Assembly (NCBI GenBank): GCA_029252625.1
Contig: JAQXBA010000078.1
Span: 1-64,000 of the forward strand
Origin: Opitutia bacterium
GTDB lineage: Bacteria; Verrucomicrobiota; Verrucomicrobiia; Opitutales; Coraliomargaritaceae
Reading direction: 5' to 3'
DNA: 64,000 nucleotides
Below the pieces are notes generated by a model, which saw nothing but the letters and a program-made list of their open reading frames with translations, ran no database searches and was not told where the DNA came from. This document shows positions 9,832-19,199 of the stretch, piece by piece. Positions within the stretch are counted from its first letter, which is position 1. Each line of letters starts with the position of its first letter. The translations under genes and the position numbers were made by a program.

Positions 9832-12369
9832 TTAATTCTCACTCGCGCTTTCCCACTCGTAGCGCTTCGGCGTGAGCTGATGCTCTTCGACGTGGCGACG
9901 GTCACCTTTGTGCCACCAGTAGAATATGGGGCTAGCGATAAAGATGGAAGAGAACGTTCCGGTAAGAATACCAATAATGAAGATGAAGGAGAAATCAGTG
10001 ATGACTCCGGCTCCGAAGATGTACAGCGACAGAGCCGCAAGCAATGTGGTAATACTAGTGAGCAATGTGCGAGAGAACACTCGGCTGAGCGCAAGATTGA
10101 TAATCGAGCGTAAATCTGTACCAGGGTTGAGTTCCAGTTCTTCTCGGATACGGTCGAAAGCAACGATCGTATCATTGATCGAGTAACCCACAATCATTAG
10201 AATCGCAGCCAACATCGGAGCAGTGAATTGGCCACTCACAAAAATACCCAGTTCGCCGCATATAACGAAGATGCCGATCGTCATCAAGACGTCGTGAATC
10301 GTTGCGACAACCGCGCCGACTCCGTAGCCTACTTCAAAACGGAAGGCGACATAGAGGAGGATGCCACCCAATGCGCATAGCACAGAATAAAGCGCATTCC
10401 ATTGGATGCTCTTCGAAACAGATGCACCAATTTGAGTGATGCCAGTCTCGATTAGATTCGCATCTGGAAAAGCCGCTTGAAGCTGCTCGAGAACTGGACG
10501 CGCTTGATCAAATGGTGTCTGTAACTTCAGGATTTCGACATCCTGCCCAATAAGGCTCTGGTAAATCGGAGTCACATCGCCGAGATTTTGATTCACCACC
10601 ACTTGCATGATCTCATCAGCGCCAAGGCGCTGATCATATGCGACTGTCATCTCATCACCACCGGTGAAATCTTTACCCAAGATATTGTCATGGTGGACTG
10701 CAACACTGACGACACCAGCGAGCACAATCAGCCATGAAATGATAAATGCCGGCTTACGGAATTTAAAGAAATCAAGCTTCTTGGACGGGAAGAGGTCCAT
10801 GCCCAGCACTTTTTGTAACCCGATACGATGCACGAGGAAGTCGACCAACAATCGAGTCACCACTAGCGCACAGAAGATCGATGCGCAGATACCAATTGCA
10901 AGCGTGATACCAAAGCCCTTAACCGGACCAGTGCCGAGCCAGATCAAAATCGACGCCGTAATCAAAGTCGTGACGTTGGCATCCACAATGGTCGAAGTTA
11001 CCTTGTCGAATGCGCCTGCGGTGGCATTCTTAATACTTTTGCCGCTCTTCAGCTCTTCACGCAAACGCTCGAAAATCAAAATATTGGCATCCACCCCCAT
11101 CCCGAGTGTCAGGACCAGTGCCGCAACACCCGGGAGTGTCAGTGTCGCACCCAGGCTGGCAAGTATACCAAGAACGATGGCAATATTAACCAACGCGGAA
11201 ATGACGGCAACCACGCCGCCAGCAAAATAGTAAAGGAGCATGAATCCGACCACTAGGCATGCACCCCACTGAGCAGCACTGATCGAGCTAGCACGAGCGC
11301 CTTCAGCCAATGTCGGTTGCACTTCATACATCTGGTCTACACGCAACTCAACCGCCAACGGATTGTTCAAGACGTTGGCAAGGTCGATCGCTTCACGCTG
11401 CGAGTAAGTCCCAGTAATCTGCGCGCGACTAGCAAGAACGCCGTTAACGGTTGGTGCCGAGTAAAGTTTGCCGTCGAGAACGATGGCAAGCGGCTTGCCT
11501 ATCATTCTCTCAGTCACCGCAGCCAGAATGTCCGCACCATCGCTCGTCATTTCTAGGTTGATCTGAAAACCACCAGTCTGCGTTTGCGAGACATAGGCGT
11601 CATTGACGATTTCACCTGTCGCTTCTGGGATGAGCTTGACAAACATGCGACGCTCAGAGACTTCACCCGTTTTACGATCTTCGTTTTCCTCAGCGAGCAC
11701 TTCATAACCAACAGGATATTTGTTCTTAGGAGTCGTGTCGGGGTTCAGAGTCTCATGCACCGACCGGAACTCAAGACGAGCTGGCTTTTTCAAGTCTTCC
11801 AGTACCTCTGGGTTATCCTTAGTGGACAGGCCCGCGATTTGAATCTCGATCGCGTCATCGCCAACAGGACGAATGATCGGCTCAGCCACACCGTGACCAT
11901 CCAAACGACTACCCATGATTTCAATGGCATCCTTGAGCTGCTCAGCTTGTTCGAATTTACTACCTGGAGCATCCTCGGCAATCTTCAGTGTCACACCGAC
12001 GCCGCCCTTAAGGTCGAGACCGAGACGTAAATTGCTCTGTGCGGAGCTGAGGATGTGCTTAAGCAGGATATCGTTGCGCTTATTTTGATTTGCAACGTCA
12101 CGCAGGTTTACCTCGGGGAAGAACACCGCATAATCGATATCGTCTTCGGCACCCATCTCGCGTAATGCCAGAAACAGTGTCTTCGACTTCTTCGAATCAA
12201 CGCGAGCCTCAGCACGCGCCATAATGGCAGCGAACTCAGTCGTTTCCGCAGTCGCTTGCTCTAGAATGTAATCCTCGAATGGACGATCCTTCAAGGGAGA
12301 GATCTCAGCGACGCACCAAAAGATGATGACTGCAGTGAGGAGGAATTTCCAAAGTATATTGCCGGACAT
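9832..12369 (-). CDS. secDF: Protein translocase subunit SecDF (fused)
   Basis: SecD and SecF are fused in one 845-residue inner-membrane protein that uses the proton gradient to pull secreted proteins across after SecYEG/SecA. The SecD part starts with a membrane helix (about 6-22). It has LRLGLDLKGGVGVTL, a large periplasmic P1 region and the helix-4 motif MGVDANILIFERLREEL with its conserved Asp. The SecF part has GKDFTGGDEMTV near residue 560 and SINDTIVAFDRIREEL near 735. Fused SecDF is common in several phyla, including Verrucomicrobiota. It is preceded by yajC on the same strand 27 bases away, the usual operon partner. Confidence 0.96.
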   Translation of the reverse strand: MSGNILWKFLLTAVIIFWCVAEISPLKDRPFEDYILEQATAETTEFAAIMARAEARVDSKKSKTLFLALREMGAEDDIDYAVFFPEVNLRDVANQNKRNDILLKHILSSAQSNLRLGLDLKGGVGVTLKIAEDAPGSKFEQAEQLKDAIEIMGSRLDGHGVAEPIIRPVGDDAIEIQIAGLSTKDNPEVLEDLKKPARLEFRSVHETLNPDTTPKNKYPVGYEVLAEENEDRKTGEVSERRMFVKLIPEATGEIVNDAYVSQTQTGGFQINLEMTSDGADILAAVTERMIGKPLAIVLDGKLYSAPTVNGVLASRAQITGTYSQREAIDLANVLNNPLAVELRVDQMYEVQPTLAEGARASSISAAQWGACLVVGFMLLYYFAGGVVAVISALVNIAIVLGILASLGATLTLPGVAALVLTLGMGVDANILIFERLREELKSGKSIKNATAGAFDKVTSTIVDANVTTLITASILIWLGTGPVKGFGITLAIGICASIFCALVVTRLLVDFLVHRIGLQKVLGMDLFPSKKLDFFKFRKPAFIISWLIVLAGVVSVAVHHDNILGKDFTGGDEMTVAYDQRLGADEIMQVVVNQNLGDVTPIYQSLIGQDVEILKLQTPFDQARPVLEQLQAAFPDANLIETGITQIGASVSKSIQWNALYSVLCALGGILLYVAFRFEVGYGVGAVVATIHDVLMTIGIFVICGELGIFVSGQFTAPMLAAILMIVGYSINDTIVAFDRIREELELNPGTDLRSIINLALSRVFSRTLLTSITTLLAALSLYIFGAGVITDFSFIFIIGILTGTFSSIFIASPIFYWWHKGDRRHVEEHQLTPKRYEWESASEN

Positions 12370-12396
12370 GGGATAATTGTATGTAATAAAGTCGAA

Positions 12397-12723
12397 CTAC
12401 TCGACGATGGTTGCTTCGATTTTGCTTGAGACAAAGCCCTTGCCGAGCTCGATTCGTGTGTTATCCGCGATTTCGACGACGAATCGGTCGTCTTTCACAC
12501 GGGTAACTGTGCCGAAAAGACCTCCTGTCGTGACGATTTCGTCGCCTTTCTTGATCTCACTAAGCATCTTATCATGCGCTTTTTGACGCTTGCGCTGTGG
12601 CGCGATGATAAGAAACCACATGCCTAGAAACAACAGGACAATCGGCAGGAACTGCCCAAGGCCGCCACCAGAGGGCGCTGCTTGTGCAAGAGGAAGGAGA
12701 GAATAGATATCTGGTAGCGCCAT
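12397..12723 (-). CDS. yajC: Preprotein translocase subunit YajC
   Basis: YajC is a small single-pass inner-membrane partner of SecDF. The ATG at 12723 gives 108 residues starting MALPDIYSLLPLAQAAPSGG. I prefer it over an upstream TTG because it gives the normal length and topology. A membrane helix (FLPIVLLFLGMWFLII) spans about residues 27-42. It is followed by the family motif APQRKRQKAHDKML and the KKGDEIVTTGGLFGTV beta domain. It is the first gene of yajC-secDF. Confidence 0.93.
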   Translation of the reverse strand: MALPDIYSLLPLAQAAPSGGGLGQFLPIVLLFLGMWFLIIAPQRKRQKAHDKMLSEIKKGDEIVTTGGLFGTVTRVKDDRFVVEIADNTRIELGKGFVSSKIEATIVE

Positions 12724-12894
12724 AAGATTGTGTAGGTTGAAAAACGAGAGAAGCAAAGGTAGTCGCCCCTAAATGGCAAGGATCTATTCTCTTTGTAGTG
12801 TTTTAGAGGTTTTTAGTGCCCGCGGTCGAGCTGGCCAATAGTCCTCGAATCGTTGATTCTTGCCAACTTATGGACATCGAAGTCGACTCAACTC

Positions 12895-12962
12895 CCCAAG
12901 GGAGAGTGGGCGACCCGCCCACAGCATGACAAATCCGTAAACGAGGGCGAGTCGCCCTCACT
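12895..12962. repeat. Palindromic intergenic repeat, family A, two units
   Basis: GTGGGCGACCCGCCCAC (12906-12922 area) and GAGGGCGAGTCGCCCTC (12943-12959) are two near-perfect palindromes about 20 bases apart in the yajC-menA gap. They share the core GGGCGA-N-TCGCCC with the other family A copies. The rest of the gap shows nothing else. Confidence 0.65.
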
Positions 12963-13008
12963 TCTTTCACTGCACCTCTTTCGCGACAACTTCGCGGGCC
13001 AAAAGCGA

Positions 13009-13902
13009 TTACCCGCCAAATACAGAACCCAGCACCAACCCTGCCGAAAACAACACACCGTACGCGGCCACCACTTTGGCCGACCCCTTCAATGCTTCTA
13101 GGAAATCCAAAGGCCGCTCGGCAATAGACAGCCGCGCCCCTAATAAGAGCGCATACAGCACTGGCAGCAGCGCGAGAAAGACAAACGGGCCAGATCCGCC
13201 AAGCCAGAAGCCCACCACCACGGCTCCGGCCAGCAAGGCCGACACATAATACTGGATCTGCGCAAAACGGCGCCCTAACAAGACCACCAAGGTGCGCTTT
13301 CGAGCCGCGCGATCCTCGTCGAGGTCTCGATAATTGTTCACCACCAGAATGTTATTCACCAGCAAGCCGCAGCCTAGCCCAAGCAGCACCAGCTCACGCG
13401 AGATTGTGCCGGTCTGGACAAAATACGTGCACCCCACCGCCACGAAACCGAAAAATAGCACCACGAACACATCGCCCAACCCATTATAAGCTAACGGATA
13501 CGGGCCACCGGTATAGCACCACGCACAAATCACGCTGGCCACGCCGACCGCCAACAACCACCAGCCGCCATATGGAATCAGTCCGAGCCCAACGCAAAAC
13601 CCAAACCCCAACACCAGAATTGTCGCTCGCCGCATAGTACACGGGGTAATCAATCCTGCCGCCACTACTCGCCGCGGGCCAAGCCGCGCCTCGGTATCGG
13701 TGCCTTTGATACCGTCCAGATAGTCATTGGCGAAATTCGTTCCGACCTGAATCAACAGTGCAAAAGCCAAACAAATCCCCGCCGCTCGCCAGTCAAACGC
13801 GCCATCCGCATACGCTAGACTCGACGCCAACATGATTGGTACCACCGCCGCAGGCAGTGTCTTCGGGCGCATTGCTTCGAACCAGATATTTACAGAGGAC
13901 AT
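13009..13902 (-). CDS. menA: 1,4-dihydroxy-2-naphthoate polyprenyltransferase MenA
   Basis: MenA is an integral membrane UbiA-family enzyme that attaches the isoprenoid tail to dihydroxynaphthoate in menaquinone synthesis. The 297-residue protein starts MSSVNIWFEAMRPKTLPAAV. It carries the first Asp-rich prenyl-diphosphate motif NFANDYLDGIKGTD near residue 57 and a second one, NNYRDLDEDRAARKRTL, near residue 190. About eight hydrophobic helices can be seen. It suggests that menaquinone is a respiratory quinone in this organism. No other men genes are in the window. The start at 13902 is preceded by a pyrimidine-rich leader. Confidence 0.93.
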   Translation of the reverse strand: MSSVNIWFEAMRPKTLPAAVVPIMLASSLAYADGAFDWRAAGICLAFALLIQVGTNFANDYLDGIKGTDTEARLGPRRVVAAGLITPCTMRRATILVLGFGFCVGLGLIPYGGWWLLAVGVASVICAWCYTGGPYPLAYNGLGDVFVVLFFGFVAVGCTYFVQTGTISRELVLLGLGCGLLVNNILVVNNYRDLDEDRAARKRTLVVLLGRRFAQIQYYVSALLAGAVVVGFWLGGSGPFVFLALLPVLYALLLGARLSIAERPLDFLEALKGSAKVVAAYGVLFSAGLVLGSVFGG

Positions 13903-13985
13903 ACTTTAAGAGACTTGAAACCGGTGTACTGAGACTTGAGAAAGAAAACTTAAGACGATAGACTTGAGTTAGAAGTAAGAACTCC
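13903..13985 (-). other. Pyrimidine-rich leader with short direct repeats upstream of menA
   Basis: Read toward menA, the leader contains repeated CTTCTAACT, CAAGTCTATC, CAAGTCTCAG and CAAGTCTCTT units ending a few bases before the ATG, with no Shine-Dalgarno sequence. Similar tracts precede gltD, the SpoU methyltransferase gene, tyrS and the peroxiredoxin gene. Confidence 0.5.
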
Positions 13986-14021
13986 GAGTACGCCAAGCGA
14001 ATTCAGTCCACACTGCAGGCG

Positions 14022-14049
14022 TTGACCACGAGCAGCATACAATTATACT
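14022..14049 (+). promoter_or_regulatory. Candidate sigma-70 promoter placed for a leaderless transcript
   Basis: TTGACC (14022-14027), a 16-base spacer and TATACT (14044-14049) closely match the -35/-10 consensus. Only six bases separate the -10 box from the ATG at 14056, so transcription would begin at or next to the start codon. Confidence 0.45.
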
Positions 14050-14055
14050 GTAATT

Positions 14056-14231
14056 ATGAGCTATAACCCACAAGCTGAACCGCTCGTAAGACGAATCCGT
14101 TTTGGGGCACCAAGGGAAAAGCGATTCTGACCATCATCGTACTGCTGCTCACATGGCTACTCACCATCGCCAGTATCGAAGCACTGCGTATAATTCAAGA
14201 AATACAGACTGATTGGATGCGTAGTCTGTAG
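14056..14231 (+). pseudogene. Frameshifted small single-pass membrane protein
   Basis: From ATG 14056 the frame reads MSYNPQAEPLVRRIRF and would stop at 14128. Changing frame by one base at the TTTT/GGGG run (14100-14107) gives a 42-codon continuation to TAG 14229. That continuation has one convincing hydrophobic helix (ILTIIVLLLTWLLTIASI) flanked by a basic N-terminus and a charged C-terminus. One extra T would give an intact protein of about 58 residues. It is either a decayed gene, a sequencing error in the homopolymer, or programmed slippage. I do not recognise the family. Confidence 0.45.
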
Positions 14232-14325
14232 CCGCGACGCGGGTCTCACATGGCCTCGAAGAATTCTAGGGACTCAAAGGAAATCACATTTGCACTTTTT
14301 TCAGCAGCACTTAGAAACCGCCATC

Positions 14326-15228
14326 ATGCAACCGACACTTTTGATTCTCGCAGCCGGAATGGGTAGTCGCTACGGCGGCCTCAAGCAACTCGACGCAATG
14401 GGCCCGAGCGACGAAACCGTGCTCGACTACTCTGTATTCGACGCCATCCGTGCGGGCTTCGGCAAAGTGGTGTTCGTCATCCGCCGCGACTTCGCAGAGG
14501 CCTTCAAGTCATCCGTCGGCGACAAGTTTGAAGGCAAGATCGAGGTGGCCTACGCCTTTCAAGAGCTGACCGACCTCCCCGAGGGTTTTTTGGTCCCCGA
14601 AGGCCGCGAAAAGCCCTGGGGCACCGCCCACGCGGTGCGCGCCGCTCGCGACGAGATCGACGCGCCCTTCGCAGTAATCAACGCCGACGACTTTTACGGG
14701 CAAGACGCCTACATGCAGCTGGCACAATATTTCGCGCAAAGCACCGACGAGCCGGAACTGCGCGCCTGCATGATCGGTTATCCACTGAAGAACACCCTTT
14801 CCGAGCACGGCAGCGTCAATCGCGGGATCTGCCGCGTCGAACGCGGAGCGCTACAGACCGTCGAAGAGCATTGCACCATTTCCCGCAGTGCGGACGGCAC
14901 TGTGCGCGGCGACAACCTGGTCGGAGAATCAGTCGAAATCGACGAAGCCGCCATTGTCTCGATGAATTTCTGGGGCTTCACGCCGGCACTCTTCCCGAGC
15001 TTGGAGGGCTTGTTCATCGAATTCCTCGAAGCTCACGGCCAAGAAAAGAAGTCGGAGTGCTACATTCCGACCGTAATCGATACCTTGATCCAATCCGAGC
15101 AAACCGAGTGTGCAGTCATCGAGACCGCCGGCGCGTGGTTTGGCGTGACATACCCTGATGACAAACCCTATGTGCAAGCCAGCATCGCTGCGCTGATTGC
15201 AAGCGGGGAGTATCCGGAAAAGCTGTAG
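14326..15228 (+). CDS. Sugar-nucleotide transferase-like protein (NTP_transferase family)
   Basis: The 300-residue protein begins MQPTLLILAAGMGSRYGGLK, the phosphate-binding signature (LAAGxGSR...K) of sugar-1-phosphate nucleotidyltransferases. It also has the metal/sugar region VINADDFYGQDAY near residue 125. Later, WGTAHAVRAAR is the substrate-side motif. It probably transfers a nucleotide to a sugar phosphate in the cytosol, but the closest biochemically defined family is uncertain. The MNFWGF segment and the C-terminus resemble uncharacterised NTP transferases rather than GalU or RmlA. I chose ATG 14326 over an upstream TTG because it starts directly at the domain. It is a single gene. 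Confidence 0.75.
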   Translation: MQPTLLILAAGMGSRYGGLKQLDAMGPSDETVLDYSVFDAIRAGFGKVVFVIRRDFAEAFKSSVGDKFEGKIEVAYAFQELTDLPEGFLVPEGREKPWGTAHAVRAARDEIDAPFAVINADDFYGQDAYMQLAQYFAQSTDEPELRACMIGYPLKNTLSEHGSVNRGICRVERGALQTVEEHCTISRSADGTVRGDNLVGESVEIDEAAIVSMNFWGFTPALFPSLEGLFIEFLEAHGQEKKSECYIPTVIDTLIQSEQTECAVIETAGAWFGVTYPDDKPYVQASIAALIASGEYPEKL

Positions 15229-15240
15229 CAACGTATTCTG

Positions 15241-15316
15241 TAAGGGCGAGCCTTGGCACGCCCGCCGGTAAACGGGCAGCGAATCGAAGAACGGGCGTGG
15301 CCAGCCTCGCCCCTAC
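15241..15316. repeat. Palindromic intergenic repeat, family B
   Basis: AGGGCGAGCCTTGGCACGCC on the left pairs with GGGCGTGGCCAGCCTCGCCC on the right, leaving a loop of about 35 bases. A closely similar element lies at 16015-16095, so the DUF4126 gene sits between two copies. Confidence 0.75.
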
Positions 15317-15321
15317 ACTCC

Positions 15322-15951
15322 CTACCTAACCGCGCCATCTGAAGTCGGTGCTGGTGGTGTGTTTGAACGGTTCTTCAAGAAGCGGACGATCGTGCGGATT
15401 ACAAAATACATTAAGATCAACAGCAAGAGCCCGGCTAAAATTGGCACCAGAAGCGCAAGACTTGCCGTCAAGATCGAACCGCCGAGTTCGGCGGTCGATA
15501 TTACCGGATTGGCGATGCCGCCAGTCGTTGCAGTCGATGTGCCGCGCGTAATCACTGACGCGCCTTGAATCAAGCCAGCCGTACCTCCACCTGCGATGGT
15601 GGCTGCGATCCATTTGAATGAGCCATCCCCCATCATGTCCGGCATCATCGTTCCAGTGATAAACGTGCCAGCAACCACTGCAGCAGGTGTCGCCACCGTA
15701 TCGAGTGCATTGTCTAACCACGGAATATAATAGCTGCCGATCTCCAACGCCGTGGCAATGCCGAGGGCTAGCGTGACCCATGGATTACCGAGCCACTCCT
15801 GTTCACCAAGCATCGCTTGTACATCTAGCTCGCCAAATATTTCCAGATTCCCACTGGCCGCGAGGCTGGTGATAAAAAGAGGAACGAATACTCGAAAGCC
15901 ACAGGCCGCAGCCAGACCGACGCCCGCAAAAAGTGCCATCATCTCATTCAT
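15322..15951 (-). CDS. DUF4126 membrane protein
   Basis: This 209-residue membrane protein of unknown function matches the DUF4126 family. It begins MNEMMALFAGVGLAAACGFR and then has FVPLFITSLAA, an amphipathic segment ending in WVTLALGIATALEIGSYYIP and PWLDNALDTVATPAAVVAGT. A glycine-rich pair of helices follows (IAGGGTAGLIQGASV), then a C-terminal membrane helix and a basic tail RTIVRFLKNRS. About five membrane segments are visible. It lies between two family B palindromes, and the bidirectional terminator before gcvP isolates it. Confidence 0.8.
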   Translation of the reverse strand: MNEMMALFAGVGLAAACGFRVFVPLFITSLAASGNLEIFGELDVQAMLGEQEWLGNPWVTLALGIATALEIGSYYIPWLDNALDTVATPAAVVAGTFITGTMMPDMMGDGSFKWIAATIAGGGTAGLIQGASVITRGTSTATTGGIANPVISTAELGGSILTASLALLVPILAGLLLLILMYFVIRTIVRFLKNRSNTPPAPTSDGAVR

Positions 15952-16014
15952 AATAACGGGTAGAGTAAGAATTTGAGCGCCATTGGGAAAGCTTCGAATT
16001 TAGATTCAAAATAT

Positions 16015-16095
16015 GTAGGGGCGAGGCTTGGCACGCTCGCCGAATGAAACGAAGCCAGCTGATGGCACCGCGGGCGTGGCAAGCCTCGCCCCTAC
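16015..16095. repeat. Palindromic intergenic repeat, family B
   Basis: GTAGGGGCGAGGCTTGGCAC at the left end is the near-exact reverse complement of GTGGCAAGCCTCGCCCCTAC at the right end, so the whole 81 bases can fold into one long hairpin with a loop of about 35 bases. It is the second copy flanking the DUF4126 gene. Confidence 0.8.
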
Positions 16096-16101
16096 GACAC
16101 A

Positions 16102-16137
16102 AAAAAGCCCGAGGTATCGAAATACCTCGGGCTTTTT
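16102..16137. terminator. Bidirectional Rho-independent terminator
   Basis: AGCCCGAGGTAT (16106-16117), a CGAA tetraloop and ATACCTCGGGCT (16122-16133) form a perfect 12-bp stem with A-tract and T-tract on its two sides. It lies just past the gcvP stop and ends that transcript. Confidence 0.92.
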
Positions 16138-16147
16138 AATAGTGCGT

Positions 16148-19096
16148 CTATAACTCTGCGACGATCTTAGCATAAATCTCCGGCACCGTGAGCTTTGCCA
16201 ACTCCTTGGTCGAAACACGGGCGGGGTTGATTACTGGTAGAGTATCGAGGGACTCGGAGAGACAGACATCACGATTCGCATCAACTTCTTCAACGCGGTC
16301 AATCGGCGTAAAGTGCGGAGCAGAATTGAGTACATCGGGATGCTCCTTCGCCAATTTGATGATCGCCTGCACCGCTTCGACAAAGCGGTCGAGTTCGGGC
16401 TTAGTATAACTCTCGGTCGGTTCAATCATGAGGCCCAATGGCTCCGGCCACGCGACAGTCGGGGCATGGAAACCAAAATCAAGGAACAGCTTGCCAATAC
16501 GCGGCGCGGCATCGGTCTTGCGCAAGCCAACCGAGTCGAGCAGGCCGAAATCTGCCTCCTTTAAGGTGAGGATGAACTCGTGCATACGCGGTTCACTATC
16601 TGCCCCCGCAGGCAGCAAGGCGTAATCGTCGGTCAGGCGCGATTGTAGGTAACGCGCGCTTAACACCGCCACCGCCGACATGCGCCTCACACCTTCGCGT
16701 CCGAGGCGCAGCAAATACGTGTAGCAACGAATCTTATGCGCGAAATTACCCCAATGTCGGTGGAACGAGCCGATCGACTTCGGCGCACGCACGGGTTGAT
16801 AGAGCGACCCGTCGAACTCGATTTGATGACCAGGTAAATAGGGAGTGAGACGCTCGCTCACCGCAACAATTGCATCACCGGGACCACCACCACCGTGCGG
16901 GATCGTCCAAGTCTTGTGTAAATTATTGTGCACTGCATCGACACCTAGCGCACCGAGATCGACCCATCCGGCAATCGCATTCATGTTTGCACCGTCCATG
17001 TAGACCAAGCCACCGATGGCGTGAATTTTCTCCGCAATTTGTTTGAAGGAGGTCTCAAAAATACCACTGGTATTCGGGTTGGTGATCATCACACCAGCAA
17101 TACGGTTGCCATATTCTTCGATACAACGATCCAAATGCTGGTAGAGCACACGGCCCTCAATGTCGGCGTCGAGATAAACGATCTTACCTTGCTTCCCCGC
17201 AAAGCCAGCCATGGTGGCGGTGGCAAAGTTAGTACCGTGCGCAGAGCTCGGGATCAAAATCACATCTCGTACTTCATCGCGGTCGCGGTGGTAGGCCTGA
17301 AAGAGTTTCAGCCCGACTAACTCACCTTGTGCGCCAGCAAGTGGCTGAGTCGTCACCGCAGCTAGCCCGGTGATATTTTTAAACCACTCCTGAATCTCAT
17401 GCAGCACGTATAAACAGCCTTGCGCATCTTCCACAGGGGCTTGTGGATGAACATCGGTGAAACCCTGCAAGCCTGCCGCCCAGTCGTTGACCTTCGGATT
17501 ATACTTCATCGTGCACGAGCCGAGCGGATAACATCCATCGTCTGGGCTAACATTGAGATCTCCTAAGCGCTTGTAGTAAGCGATCACTTCTTCGGCTGTA
17601 TACGTAGGCAAACCTGGAACTTGTTGCCGCACATCTTGCTTATCCACTGCCGCTAAAGCGGCAGGTTCAGCGTTACAAGCAGCACCAAAAACATCGGCAA
17701 ACACAGCAACTAGGCCGGAAATCGCTTGTTCACGGTTGGAGAACGACAGCTTCAGTAATTGGCGACCACCAGCTACGCGGCTGGAAACATCTGCTCCGGC
17801 AAGGATACCGCTCGCGCGCGCCTTTGCCAGCACGACAGCGACAGATGTAGACAGCTCAAATGTGACCTCATGAAATGACGCAGAGTTCGGGAACGCGAGC
17901 GACACGCCGTCAAATACCGTCAGGCACTCAACTGCCTCAGCCAAGCGCGCACGTAGCCCAGCTAGAATTGCTTCGAGTCCAGAATCGCCACGCTCAAGAA
18001 GCGCAGCCCCGACCAATGTCGCCACGAACGCTTGATTCGAGCAGATATTGGACGTGGCCTTATCCTTACGAATATGTTGCTCGCGAGTAGAGAGTACACC
18101 CACACGGCAGTCACGCCCGGAGCTATCCTTGGCTTTGCCAATGAACCGACCCGGCGCAGCACGCACGCCAGCGCGATCTTTAGCCGAGAAACGCACACCA
18201 AACAAACCGAGGCCCGGGCCACCGAAATTCGGCGCCAATGCCAAATGATGTGCCTCGCCGACAATAATATCGACGCCATTCGCACCAAACTCAGAGGGCG
18301 CCTTCAGCCCTCCCGGGCCAAGCAGCATTGGGTCAATCACCGCTATACTCTTAACCTTCAGCTCAACCGCCAAGTCAGTCAGAGCATCCACGGCCTCGAT
18401 CAAACCAAAAGTGTTGACGTGCGGAAACACAATGGCCGCAAGGCGTGTGCCCGCCGCCTGAGTCGCTGCCTGTAGTGCGACTTGATCGATCAGACCCGTC
18501 GCAGCATCAACTGGCACGCGGATCAATTCAACTTCAGTGCCCTCTGCCAAGGTCTCGAGTACTTCAAGATCTCCAGGATACAAGGTCTCAGGAATAATCG
18601 CCACCGATTTGCCCCGACCCATGCGAATCGCCGCACAGATACCCTCGAAAATTGAAGTTGAGCGGTCGTAGAGCGATGCATTGACCGCTTCGAAACCGGT
18701 TAAACGCGCCATCGAGCATTGATAGATCCAGTGAGCAAGCAGTGTACCTTGGCTGAGCTCAGGCTGATACGGCGTGTAGGCCGTGGTCAGATTACGAATA
18801 TCGCAAATCGGCCCAACGACAGGCGACGGCACAAAGTCGGACACACCATCGCCAAGGAAACTAGTGCCAATCCGGTTCATCTTCGAGATTTCTTCTAGCC
18901 GAGTATACAGATCGTCGTAGCCAAGCTCCTCAGGCAGCATGACGCCATCTTCGAATTTAACGTCTGCCGGAATGTGACTAAAGAGCTCGTCCAGCGACGC
19001 CTTGCCAACCGTTTTCAGCATCGCATCGATATCGGCATTGCTCGCAGGAATGTAGTGGCGCGCGTGTTCGCGCTGATCGATGGAAGTATTTTGCAT
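16148..19096 (-). CDS. gcvP: Glycine dehydrogenase (decarboxylating), P-protein
   Basis: The P-protein of the glycine cleavage system decarboxylates glycine on PLP and passes the aminomethyl group to lipoyl-GcvH. The 982-residue chain is the single-polypeptide form. The N-half has the inactive aminotransferase-like domain (FLGDGVSDFVPS). The C-half has the active domain, with the PLP-binding Lys in NNLHKTWTIPHGGGGPGD near residue 725 and the entry motif YPLGSCTMKYNP. The ATG at 19096 is chosen because the upstream extension would run into gcvT on the other strand. It is transcribed divergently from gcvT across 178 bases. GcvH and the L-protein are not in the window. Confidence 0.96.
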   Translation of the reverse strand: MQNTSIDQREHARHYIPASNADIDAMLKTVGKASLDELFSHIPADVKFEDGVMLPEELGYDDLYTRLEEISKMNRIGTSFLGDGVSDFVPSPVVGPICDIRNLTTAYTPYQPELSQGTLLAHWIYQCSMARLTGFEAVNASLYDRSTSIFEGICAAIRMGRGKSVAIIPETLYPGDLEVLETLAEGTEVELIRVPVDAATGLIDQVALQAATQAAGTRLAAIVFPHVNTFGLIEAVDALTDLAVELKVKSIAVIDPMLLGPGGLKAPSEFGANGVDIIVGEAHHLALAPNFGGPGLGLFGVRFSAKDRAGVRAAPGRFIGKAKDSSGRDCRVGVLSTREQHIRKDKATSNICSNQAFVATLVGAALLERGDSGLEAILAGLRARLAEAVECLTVFDGVSLAFPNSASFHEVTFELSTSVAVVLAKARASGILAGADVSSRVAGGRQLLKLSFSNREQAISGLVAVFADVFGAACNAEPAALAAVDKQDVRQQVPGLPTYTAEEVIAYYKRLGDLNVSPDDGCYPLGSCTMKYNPKVNDWAAGLQGFTDVHPQAPVEDAQGCLYVLHEIQEWFKNITGLAAVTTQPLAGAQGELVGLKLFQAYHRDRDEVRDVILIPSSAHGTNFATATMAGFAGKQGKIVYLDADIEGRVLYQHLDRCIEEYGNRIAGVMITNPNTSGIFETSFKQIAEKIHAIGGLVYMDGANMNAIAGWVDLGALGVDAVHNNLHKTWTIPHGGGGPGDAIVAVSERLTPYLPGHQIEFDGSLYQPVRAPKSIGSFHRHWGNFAHKIRCYTYLLRLGREGVRRMSAVAVLSARYLQSRLTDDYALLPAGADSEPRMHEFILTLKEADFGLLDSVGLRKTDAAPRIGKLFLDFGFHAPTVAWPEPLGLMIEPTESYTKPELDRFVEAVQAIIKLAKEHPDVLNSAPHFTPIDRVEEVDANRDVCLSESLDTLPVINPARVSTKELAKLTVPEIYAKIVAEL

Positions 19097-19199
19097 TTTA
19101 AAGAAACTGAGGCTTAACAACGAACAAAAATAAGCATTTATTGCTACTGAATGAGTTAACCCGTTCAGACAACCCGACTCTTTCCCCTTCGCAAGTTTC

